Source: Thermoplasmata archaeon
Lineage (GTDB): Archaea > Thermoplasmatota > Thermoplasmata > Thermoplasmatales > Thermoplasmataceae
Assembly: GCA_021833045.1 (NCBI GenBank)
Contig: JAKBGP010000140.1
Location: 1 to 6,126 of the forward strand
Reading direction: 5' to 3'
DNA: 6,126 nucleotides
Shown here: positions 1-5,747 of the stretch, in pieces
Layout: each line of letters starts with the position of its first letter
Numbering within the stretch: the stretch's first letter is position 1
Translations under genes and position numbers: made by a program
The notes under the pieces: model-generated
The model's input: the letters and a program-made list of their open reading frames with translations, nothing else
Databases searched by the model: none
Told to the model about the DNA's origin: nothing

Positions 1-2071
1 TACTTGATATATCAACCTTAAAACCCTTTTCTGATCCAAAGCTCATTTCTAACAGTGAAATTATGAGCCCACCTGTTGAAATATCGTGAATAGAGTTTAT
101 CATAGCTGAAGATTTGTGCTTTATGATCAGACGTCTGAAACTTGCCAGTTCTTCCAAATCCATTGGTTCGAGGGATCCAGTCTGTTCATCTCTCATAATG
201 GAATACTGACTTCCCGCAAGGCTATATCCAGAGGATCCAAGAAGATATAATGTGGAACCTTCCTCCTTAAAATCTGGTGAGAATATTTCTGAATAATTGT
301 CAGTAATACCAATCATAAGTATATTGGGTGTTGGTGGAATGTTATTTTTCCCTATGTGATTGTAAAGGCTTACGTTCCCAGCAACAACCGGAAGTGAGAA
401 GAATTTGCAGAAGTCTCTAATGGCCTCCAGTGAATTCTTGAATTGCATCATAACAGTCATGTCGTTAGGGTTTCCAAAATTCAGGGAATCTATTACGGAA
501 TGTGGATCTGTACCTGAACAGAGGAGATTTCTAAATCTCTTTGCAAGAGTCCATATGGTTCCATTATATGGATCTATCTGAGTTGCGTTTACCGATGAAC
601 CTGATGATAGACTTAATCCATAAGAAGAATGATCATCCATCCTCAGAACTGATGAGTCAGAGTGCGTTTCTTTATTTGGAAGTCCAACAAATGGTTTCTG
701 AACAGTGTTTCCTCTTACTGTATGGTCATACTGACGAATAACAGGAAACTTTCCACTGTTGTTGAAGTCTTTTATCACTTCAATAATTTCATCCTCCAGG
801 TTGTTTGGATCTTTCAAATAAACGGTAGAGCGTGTCTCATGTTTACTGTTAAAATAGGGTTTAGAATATAATGGACCGGATGTCAGGAAGTTTAAAGAAA
901 GGTCCATAACAAGGTTTTCCTGATAAAACAATTTCATTCTTTTTCCAGGAACAGACCTTCCTATAATACTAAATGGAAGATCCCATCTTTCAAATATTCC
1001 TGATATCTCATCGATGCTTTCCTGTTGAACTGCAAGGAGCATCCTCTCCTGACTTTCACTTATCCAGATTTCCCATGGAAGCATTCCCTGCTCTTTTGTG
1101 AGTACTTTATCAAGGTGAATTTCGCCACCAGCACCTCCTGCAAGACACATTTCTCCTGCTGCGCTTGAAAGCCCACCTCCTCCGAGGTCCTTCATTCCAC
1201 TTATAAGTCCTTTATCATTGGCCTCTAGTATTGCCTTTATGAGTGGTTCCTTGACAATAGGGTTACCGAGCTGTACCGCTTTCCTGCTTTCTCGATCATC
1301 CTTTTCCAGGTTACGGGATGCAAAGTTTACTCCATGTATTCCATCTCTTCCAGTTTTGCCCCCAACAAGAATTAGTATATCGTGGGTTGAACTGACCCTG
1401 CTTCTGCTTATGTTTTTCTCTTTTATTACCCCAACGCATCCAACATTTACCAGTGGTATTCCCTCAAATTGCTTTCCAAAATATAGTGATCCTGCAACAG
1501 TTGGTATGCCTACCCTATTACCATAATCCCTTATTCCTGATATTATATGGTTAACTGTAAAATGTGTATTTAGATAACCTTCAGGTATCACACCCTTACC
1601 ATTACCAAGGTACAGTGAATCTATGACTCCAATTGGTTGTGAACCCATACATAGTATATCTCTGAGAATGCCTCCAACTCCTGTTGCAGCGCCACCATAG
1701 GGTTCTACTGCACTTGGATGATTGTGACTTTCCATTTTAACTACGTAATCCAGGTCGTCCTTAACATTTACAACTCCTGCATCATCTTCCATTGCAAGTA
1801 CAGTATATGGAGTACGAAGATTGGAAAGATATTTCTTCAGATAGATTTTAGATGATTTGTAGCAGCAGTGTTCACTCCACGCCTGACCCATTGCCTGTAA
1901 CTCTGTCTCAGTTGGGTCCCTGCCCATATATAAAAAATAATTCTTAAGACGGATCATCTCCTCAATATCAAGACCAAGTCCCATTTTTGAGCTTAGTTCC
2001 ATGAGAGAGTCATTATCATAATTCCCTATTGGGATGGCCCCATATAGAGGCGTTTCTGGTCCAGAATTCAA
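1..2071 (-). CDS. purL: Phosphoribosylformylglycinamidine synthase, large subunit PurL (3' end cut by window edge)
   Basis: PurL makes FGAM from FGAR, ATP and ammonia in de novo purine synthesis; in the small-PurL type the ammonia comes from PurQ, with PurS as a bridging subunit. I read the frame codon by codon: it is open for 690 codons and leaves the window at base 1. Motifs seen: SEHCCYKS with the expected catalytic His68; ESHNHPSAVEPYGGAATG from residue 114; GGKTGRDGIHG at 237-247; DLGGGGLSSA at 295-304; and the second-half repeats VVAGNVSLYN at 562-571 and HDISTGGL at 662-669. Small PurL proteins are usually somewhat over 700 residues, so only a short C-terminal piece is missing. The start is TTG at 2071-2069: the frame has a stop just before it, GGTGAG lies 5 bases upstream, and this start keeps the N-terminal stretch IPIGNYDNDSLMELSSKMGL that precedes the first motif. 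It follows purS by 2 bases, so the two are surely cotranscribed. Confidence 0.97.
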   Translation of the reverse strand, partial: MNSGPETPLYGAIPIGNYDNDSLMELSSKMGLGLDIEEMIRLKNYFLYMGRDPTETELQAMGQAWSEHCCYKSSKIYLKKYLSNLRTPYTVLAMEDDAGVVNVKDDLDYVVKMESHNHPSAVEPYGGAATGVGGILRDILCMGSQPIGVIDSLYLGNGKGVIPEGYLNTHFTVNHIISGIRDYGNRVGIPTVAGSLYFGKQFEGIPLVNVGCVGVIKEKNISRSRVSSTHDILILVGGKTGRDGIHGVNFASRNLEKDDRESRKAVQLGNPIVKEPLIKAILEANDKGLISGMKDLGGGGLSSAAGEMCLAGGAGGEIHLDKVLTKEQGMLPWEIWISESQERMLLAVQQESIDEISGIFERWDLPFSIIGRSVPGKRMKLFYQENLVMDLSLNFLTSGPLYSKPYFNSKHETRSTVYLKDPNNLEDEIIEVIKDFNNSGKFPVIRQYDHTVRGNTVQKPFVGLPNKETHSDSSVLRMDDHSSYGLSLSSGSSVNATQIDPYNGTIWTLAKRFRNLLCSGTDPHSVIDSLNFGNPNDMTVMMQFKNSLEAIRDFCKFFSLPVVAGNVSLYNHIGKNNIPPTPNILMIGITDNYSEIFSPDFKEEGSTLYLLGSSGYSLAGSQYSIMRDEQTGSLEPMDLEELASFRRLIIKHKSSAMINSIHDISTGGLIISLLEMSFGSEKGFKVDISS

Positions 2072-2073
2072 AA

Positions 2074-2319
2074 CTACTCACCCAGGACGATTAACTTATA
2101 GTTATTTATAACGGGATTGATCAAAATGCTCTCTGCTATGGTTTTTGCCATATTTTTTGCCGTTTCTTCATCCTCAGAGAACTCCATTTCATAAACTTTT
2201 AACATTGAAACCTTATCAATGCTGTAATAACCCAGAATTCCTAAATTGTGGTGAAGTGTAGTTGCCTCAGGATCCTCAACTCCGGGAAGATAACTTATTT
2301 CTAATCTGATCTTGACCAT
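2074..2319 (-). CDS. purS: Phosphoribosylformylglycinamidine synthase subunit PurS
   Basis: Small subunit of the PurS-PurQ-PurL complex. It has no catalytic site of its own in known relatives but helps dock PurQ on PurL and channel ammonia. The 81-residue length is normal for the family. Visible signatures are the N-terminal beta strand MVKIRLEISYLPGVEDPEAT, the LHHNLGILGYYSIDKV segment (family pattern of a helix, Leu, then LG), the following strand KVYEMEF, and the C-terminal NPVINNYKLIVL, matching the family's NPV-x-x-y ending. The ATG at 2319 is the only sensible start because an in-frame TAG lies directly before it. No Shine-Dalgarno precedes it, but a TATA-like box sits about 28 bases upstream, so the transcript is probably leaderless. 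purL follows after 2 bases. No purQ lies between them. Confidence 0.93.
   Translation of the reverse strand: MVKIRLEISYLPGVEDPEATTLHHNLGILGYYSIDKVSMLKVYEMEFSEDEETAKNMAKTIAESILINPVINNYKLIVLGE
2077..2082 (-). promoter_or_regulatory. Shine-Dalgarno site deciding the TTG start of purL
   Basis: GGTGAG on the minus strand, inside the last codons of purS, ends 5 bases before the TTG at 2071-2069. It matches part of the archaeal anti-SD complement (GGAGGTGAT). Since purL has no ATG or GTG near the stop of purS, this site is the main argument for the TTG start and for translational coupling of purS and purL. Confidence 0.6.
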
Positions 2320-2342
2320 CTAAGTACCATATGTCATTATGA

Positions 2343-2356
2343 TTAAATTATTTTAC
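2343..2356 (-). promoter_or_regulatory. Probable archaeal promoter (BRE + TATA box) of purS-purL
   Basis: On the minus strand GTAAAA (2356-2351) is followed directly by TAATTTAA (2350-2343). The first fits the archaeal BRE pattern and the second is TATA-like. The box centre is about 27-28 bases before the purS ATG, which would put the transcription start at or next to the start codon. This agrees with the lack of a Shine-Dalgarno site. A second TATA-like string, TTTTATATGG near 2390-2399, is an alternative that would give a leader of roughly 50 bases. The call is by spacing and composition only. Confidence 0.5.
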
Positions 2357-2408
2357 ATTTTCTATAGTTCCTTTTAATGGTTTCATCTGCCATATAAAAC
2401 TTCAACTC

Positions 2409-2414
2409 AAAAAA
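2409..2414 (-). terminator. Possible T-tract terminator of the ether-lipid gene pair
   Basis: A run of six T on the transcribed (minus) strand lies about 50 bases after the stop of the GGGP synthase gene and before the purS promoter. Archaeal termination often uses T-rich tracts without a hairpin, and I saw no convincing stem here. The surrounding 2415-2464 is simply AT-rich. Position fits, but the signal is weak in such AT-rich DNA. Confidence 0.3.
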
Positions 2415-2464
2415 TTTCATAATAGTAAAAGGTTAAATTTAAAGCTTTTTTATCTTTTGAATGA

Positions 2465-3199
2465 TCATCTTATGGAATCTATTATTGGCTTTAGGGAAGA
2501 ATAAACATCAACAGCCTGTTCGGCTATGGTCCCTGTAACAATTATATCTGCACCCGCGTTACATATTTCTTTAGCAGATAATGGGGTCCTGATTCCTCCA
2601 CCGACAATCACAGGGATAGAGGAGTATTTTTTAACTTCCTTTATCACGTTTGCGCTTATATGGGATGGTGCCCCGCTTCCCGCCTCCATATAAACAAGCT
2701 TCATACCAAGCAGTTCTGCTGCAAGGGCGTAGTTAACGGCAAGAGATTTATCTTCCCTGCCTATGAGCATTGCTTTACCAACCCTTCCTACGGTCATTCC
2801 AGGTTCGAAAATAATGTATCCCATGGGGATTGATTCAATTCCACTTGTTTTAACAAGCTTTGCCGCTTTCACCTGATGATCCATTAAGAATTCCCTATCC
2901 TTAGAATTGAGAAGTGACATGAAAAAAATTGCGTCCGCGTTTTTCGTGAACATATCAGATGAACCCGGAAAGATGATCACCGGAAGTTCTGTTTTTGATT
3001 TAATTCTTAGGGCAGCCTCGTCCATCTCTTTTATGGTAAGATGAGTGCTACCACCCAGCAGTATGAAGTCAGTACCGGCCCTTCCCGCCTCATGGGCTAT
3101 ATTTGCGCTACCTTCAAATCCTGAGGTTGCTGGATCTATAAGGGTCATGTGAACTTTTCCATTCTCCGATTTCTTAATAATTTGATCATATACATTCAT
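2465..3199 (-). CDS. Geranylgeranylglyceryl phosphate synthase (GGGP synthase, group II type)
   Basis: It joins geranylgeranyl diphosphate to the sn-3 hydroxyl of sn-glycerol-1-phosphate, the first committed ether bond of archaeal membrane lipids. The enzyme is a soluble TIM barrel, 244 residues here, normal for the family. Motifs in order: LIDPAT with Asp22 (the expected Mg/diphosphate contact); LLGGS at 47-51; FPGSSDMFTKNADAIFFMSLLNS from residue 77; GYIIFEPGMTVGRVGKA at 127-143; YMEAGSGAP at 170-178; GGGIRT at 200-205; and GTIAE at 223-227. The last two are the phosphate-binding loops at the end of the barrel. The YxEAGSGA form points to the group II branch rather than the YLEYSG form of group I. 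The ATG at 3199 overlaps the TGA of the upstream UbiA-type gene by 4 bases (ATGA), and AGGTGG sits 6 bases before it. The upstream gene encodes the next pathway step. Confidence 0.96.
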   Translation of the reverse strand: MNVYDQIIKKSENGKVHMTLIDPATSGFEGSANIAHEAGRAGTDFILLGGSTHLTIKEMDEAALRIKSKTELPVIIFPGSSDMFTKNADAIFFMSLLNSKDREFLMDHQVKAAKLVKTSGIESIPMGYIIFEPGMTVGRVGKAMLIGREDKSLAVNYALAAELLGMKLVYMEAGSGAPSHISANVIKEVKKYSSIPVIVGGGIRTPLSAKEICNAGADIIVTGTIAEQAVDVYSSLKPIIDSIR

Positions 3200-4014
3200 G
3201 TTAATCCACCTATAGTAAATGATAAGAGACCGAGAATCATGGATAGTTTAGAGAACTGCTGACCCTTTTTCGCACTCCTGTACTGAGTCATCATCGTAAT
3301 CACAAAGAATATATCACACAATATGACTGCTAAAAGGTAATAAACTCCAAAAATTTTTTCTATATAAGGAAGAATCGAAAAAGCTAAAGTTATGATAATA
3401 AATATTGTGGATAAGTTTAACGCATTTCTCTTTCCGTGCACTCTGGGAAATGTCTTTCTGTCTACATCGCCATCAAAATCCTGAACGTCCTTAATTAGTT
3501 CCCTAGATGCATTTGAAAACATTGCCAGGAAAAATAGAAGGATGGTTTTTTGAGGATCATTGAAAATTACACCTCCATAAAGAAAGATAAGTCCTATAAG
3601 TGCACTCACTGTAAGATTGCCGGGAAGACCTGAATATTTTCCCTTAGTTTCATAATAAATGAGAAGTATAATTGCGGCCAGTGCAATAAATGTCCCATAT
3701 AATGGTAAGAATACTATGGCTAGAACCACGGCGATTATGTAGGAACCTGAGAAGATATATGTTGCACTTTTTCTGGAAATTACCCCCATAGGTATTGGTC
3801 TTTCTGGATGATTTACTTTGTCTGTCTCAGAATCCAGAACGTCATTCATTATGTTTCCTCCTGTCAAAACAAGAAATACAACCAGTGAAGCTATGGCAAC
3901 AGTAAAAAGATTGTACTGAATTGAATATCCTATAGCCACCAGTGACGAGATTACAGTGCCTATAACTGCCATAACGGCATTAACTGGACGAAACAGCCTG
4001 ACTATTGGATTCAC
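3196..4014 (-). CDS. Digeranylgeranylglyceryl phosphate synthase (UbiA-family membrane prenyltransferase)
   Basis: It transfers the second geranylgeranyl chain onto GGGP to give DGGGP, the unsaturated archaeol phosphate precursor, and acts in the cytoplasmic membrane. The 272-residue protein is highly hydrophobic, with roughly eight or nine membrane segments (for example about 13-29, 37-56, 86-104, 107-121, 134-151, 157-168, 204-220, 226-246 and 257-271). Both UbiA aspartate-rich motifs are intact: NDVLDSETDKVNHPERPIP at 57-75 and DVQDFDGDVDRKTFP at 176-190. The start is GTG at 4014. An in-frame stop lies just upstream, and the N-terminus (IVRLFRPVNAVMAVIGT) begins as family members do. A TATA box about 24 bases upstream suggests a leaderless transcript. 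The gene overlaps the GGGP synthase gene by 4 bases, which favours this lipid role over the related UbiA enzymes of quinone or heme synthesis. Confidence 0.93.
   Translation of the reverse strand: MNPIVRLFRPVNAVMAVIGTVISSLVAIGYSIQYNLFTVAIASLVVFLVLTGGNIMNDVLDSETDKVNHPERPIPMGVISRKSATYIFSGSYIIAVVLAIVFLPLYGTFIALAAIILLIYYETKGKYSGLPGNLTVSALIGLIFLYGGVIFNDPQKTILLFFLAMFSNASRELIKDVQDFDGDVDRKTFPRVHGKRNALNLSTIFIIITLAFSILPYIEKIFGVYYLLAVILCDIFFVITMMTQYRSAKKGQQFSKLSMILGLLSFTIGGLT
3206..3211 (-). promoter_or_regulatory. Shine-Dalgarno site of the GGGP synthase gene
   Basis: AGGTGG on the minus strand, within the last codons of the upstream prenyltransferase gene, 6 bases before the ATG at 3199-3197. It supports translation coupled through the ATGA overlap. 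Confidence 0.65.
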
Positions 4015-4033
4015 TATGGGTTAAGTGTTAATC

Positions 4034-4048
4034 TTTATAAATTATTTC
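4034..4048 (-). promoter_or_regulatory. Probable archaeal promoter of the ether-lipid gene pair
   Basis: TTTATAAA (4041-4034 on the minus strand) is a near-consensus archaeal TATA box, preceded by the purine/A-rich GAAATAA as a BRE candidate. Its centre is about 24 bases before the GTG start at 4014, so transcription probably begins at or within a few bases of the start codon. There is no Shine-Dalgarno site before the GTG, consistent with leaderless translation. Confidence 0.6.
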
Positions 4049-4070
4049 CCATATTATTCCGGACGGGTCT

Positions 4071-4097
4071 CTATTACGACTCAATTCCCAGTGATAG
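4071..4097. repeat. Inverted repeat in the trm1-lipid gene spacer
   Basis: CTATTAC (4071-4077) and GTGATAG (4091-4097) can pair over 7 positions around a 13-base loop, with one T-G wobble in a plus-strand RNA and one C-A mismatch in a minus-strand RNA. It lies about 30 bases upstream of the TATA box of the lipid genes. It could be an operator-like dyad or chance; nothing else in the spacer tells which. Confidence 0.3.
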
Positions 4098-4121
4098 TAT
4101 TTGCGTATAGATGATAGAACA

Positions 4122-4141
4122 TTAAGATCTTTCCCTTAAAA
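4122..4141 (-). terminator. Weak terminator-like element after trm1
   Basis: Just after the trm1 stop the minus strand reads a short T4 tract, then TTAAG and CTTAA arms around an 8-base loop, which includes the palindrome AAGATCTT (4124-4131). The stem is only 5 bp and the T tract precedes rather than follows it, so this is at best a weak end signal for the mptD-NTPase-trm1 transcript. Confidence 0.2.
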
Positions 4142-5206
4142 TTATCCTTTTTTCTGTTGTATAAGGGTATTTATGAGTTCTAAAGGTTTATCTGACTTAA
4201 AGCCCGTTGGGGAGAAATGTGTCCTTGCTACCTTAATTCCATTTTCTTCAGAAATCTTAACTGCGGAATCAGTTGACGGCAGGTTGATCTTTCTCCTTGA
4301 CATGCTTTCACTTAAGTCTGTAAAAAAAAGTTCCATGTCTTCATTCTTTAGTTTTCTTATAAAATCTGAAGTTTTTTCATCCACTGTTGATGGAAATACC
4401 ATTTCTTTTTCAATGAATATAGTGTTCATCTTTCCAGACCAAATTGGTCCAATATATCGATCGGGATATACCGAATCTTTAATCTCATGCAAATTGAAGT
4501 GCTTTAAGTTAAGGAGAGTGCTTTCTGCATCCTTTACACTTTTGTTTATCCTTACTATAACCCTATAATAATGACCATGCCACATTGAGATCATTGGTTC
4601 CATTCCACAATCAAGAGTAGCGGCCCTTCTTGCTATAAATCCAAGTAAATTCCTGATTCCCATTTCATGTCGCAAACTATTATTTAGAACTTCGGTACCA
4701 TATCTTCGTAGATTCTTATCCTTCAATGATCCTGAGAGAACACTTAAATCTGTGGCTGTGAAACCAATGTAACCGTGATTGCTTACATAATTTATGGCGA
4801 CGTCCACAAAAGGTACGACTGAACCATATGGGTCCACATCGATAAAATCAAAGTGAAATTTTGATACAATTGATTCAAATGGCTCATTATATATCTCAAT
4901 TTGGGATTCGTTACTTTTAGCATTTTCAATTATTTTTTGAAAAGATACGAAACTTCTCTCACTAACAACGGAACGAACGCCTGTCTCCTTTTCTGCTCTT
5001 AAAGCCCTTATTCCTGTTGCCCCAAATCCGTCCAGATACAATCTTGGTTTTACTGTGTTGATAAAAGATATGGTAAGATCTCTGTTTAACTTTTGAGAAA
5101 AGTTAAGGAAACCGCTGGAAATCTTTCCTGGTCCCTTCTCTGGTCCAGATGACCCATCAGGAACGTTGAAATCAACCTCTACTTTTCCTTCTCTGTATAT
5201 ACTTAT
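4142..5206 (-). CDS. trm1: tRNA (guanine(26)-N2)-dimethyltransferase Trm1, apparent ATA start
   Basis: A SAM-dependent enzyme that mono- and dimethylates N2 of G26 in tRNA. The frame contains NRDL at 41-44, the SAM loop DGFGATGIR at 59-67, DVDPYGS at 123-129 (catalytic DPYG type), TATDLSVLSG at 150-159, HEMGIRNLLG from 180, and MWHGHYYRV from 208. The first ATG/GTG/TTG in frame is a TTG at 5041, but it would begin inside the SAM domain and lose NRDL, so it is not the true start. Upstream the frame stays open to a TAG at 5260-5258 with no standard start codon. I choose ATA at 5206-5204: it forms ATAA with the stop of the NTPase gene, GAGG lies 7 bases before it, and it yields YREGKVEV near the N-terminus as relatives have. 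That gives 354 residues, slightly short for archaeal Trm1, because a cysteine cluster common in relatives is absent. Function is sure; the start is inferred. Confidence 0.92.
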   Translation of the reverse strand: MSIYREGKVEVDFNVPDGSSGPEKGPGKISSGFLNFSQKLNRDLTISFINTVKPRLYLDGFGATGIRALRAEKETGVRSVVSERSFVSFQKIIENAKSNESQIEIYNEPFESIVSKFHFDFIDVDPYGSVVPFVDVAINYVSNHGYIGFTATDLSVLSGSLKDKNLRRYGTEVLNNSLRHEMGIRNLLGFIARRAATLDCGMEPMISMWHGHYYRVIVRINKSVKDAESTLLNLKHFNLHEIKDSVYPDRYIGPIWSGKMNTIFIEKEMVFPSTVDEKTSDFIRKLKNEDMELFFTDLSESMSRRKINLPSTDSAVKISEENGIKVARTHFSPTGFKSDKPLELINTLIQQKKG

Positions 5207-5745
5207 GACACTTCCTCTCCATTGAGTACTTTCATAACCCGGTATGGAAGTAGGCTTCTATTTATTGGTGTTATATCAAATACCCTAACACCTTCAAGAG
5301 CACGAATTTCCTGAAGCACCGGGTTTCTTGATTTCTTGTGAACTGTTACTATCATTGGTTTTGTGTAATTCAGGGTATCATTAATTTCTTTCTGAACATT
5401 CTTGGTTGTTAACTCAAGTTTTCCGATTTCATCAATCACTATTACATCTGCAGTCTCTCTTGCTCTCTGAAGACTTGGGATGAGAATTTCTTCAAGAAGC
5501 TTAGTATCAACCCCAATCTTATCTATCTTCACCCTTGATACTAATCCAATTTCAGCAAATACTACTTTTTTCTTAGAGTATATATCAAAAATAGTGTAAC
5601 CTGTGAGTCTATTCTGTTCGAAGACTTCTCCAACCAGAACTCCCTGTACTTCTTTCCCCTGATTTCTAATCATTTCCATTATTTTTGCAAGCGCATCTGC
5701 CTTTATGGACCCAACTGGCCCGGTTATACCTATCTTAACCGCCAT
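5203..5745 (-). CDS. THEP1-like P-loop nucleoside-triphosphatase with an eroded Walker A motif
   Basis: It resembles the archaeal THEP1/NTPase family, whose members hydrolyse NTPs in vitro but whose cellular role is unclear. The 180-residue length is typical. Seen: an N-terminal KIGITGPVGSIKADAL, the Walker A position at residues 9-17; GVLVGEVFEQNRLTGYTIFDI at 35-55, matching the family's EVREgGrr-GF segment; Walker B VIVIDEIGKLE at 101-111, very well kept; TVHKKSRNP from 134; and a late Asn-Arg at 162-163. The P-loop is unusual: where relatives have GPPGVGKTT this has GPVGSIKAD, keeping Lys15 but losing the Gly before it and the Ser/Thr after it. Start: ATG at 5745 with GGAGGA 6 bases upstream. 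It follows mptD by 2 bases and overlaps trm1 by 4 under the ATA start. Family is fairly certain; activity is open. Confidence 0.85.
   Translation of the reverse strand: MAVKIGITGPVGSIKADALAKIMEMIRNQGKEVQGVLVGEVFEQNRLTGYTIFDIYSKKKVVFAEIGLVSRVKIDKIGVDTKLLEEILIPSLQRARETADVIVIDEIGKLELTTKNVQKEINDTLNYTKPMIVTVHKKSRNPVLQEIRALEGVRVFDITPINRSLLPYRVMKVLNGEEVS
5213..5217 (-). promoter_or_regulatory. Shine-Dalgarno site pointing to the ATA start of trm1
   Basis: Within GGAGAGGAA (5220-5212, minus strand), GAGGA lies 6-7 bases before the ATA at 5206-5204. The same spacing is seen for the other coupled genes here (GGGP synthase and NTPase, 6 bases each). No ribosome site of similar quality precedes the TTG at 5041. 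Confidence 0.55.
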
Positions 5746-5747
5746 TT

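Noticed and set aside
541..871. Two overlapping short plus-strand frames (66 and 69 codons)
   Set aside because: Both are opposite the verified purL frame, overlap each other and match nothing recognisable.
1218..1526. 102-codon open frame on the plus strand, Ser/Leu rich
   Set aside because: It is antisense to purL across GGKTGRDGIHG and neighbouring motifs. The composition is what reversed Gly/Lys/Ile-rich coding gives, with no promoter or ribosome site.
2343..2393. A 16-residue minus-strand mini-frame (ATG at 2393) in the spacer before purS
   Set aside because: Short, basic, no ribosome site, and its stop falls in the likely purS TATA box. A frame this short is expected by chance; only conservation would revive it as a leader peptide.
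4015..4141. A possible tRNA or C/D-box RNA in the spacer after trm1
   Set aside because: The string CGACTCAATTCCCAG recalls a T-arm and GATGATAG a C box, but no acceptor stem, anticodon arm or matching D box could be found.
4173..4568. 131-codon open frame on the plus strand
   Set aside because: It lies wholly opposite trm1, whose minus-strand frame holds clear family motifs. The plus frame shows no recognisable domain and is a by-product of the AT-rich codon pattern.
4142..5041. trm1 starting at the TTG at 5041 (299 residues)
   Set aside because: This would drop the NRDL motif and begin three residues before the SAM-binding loop, although homologous coding sequence continues open upstream.
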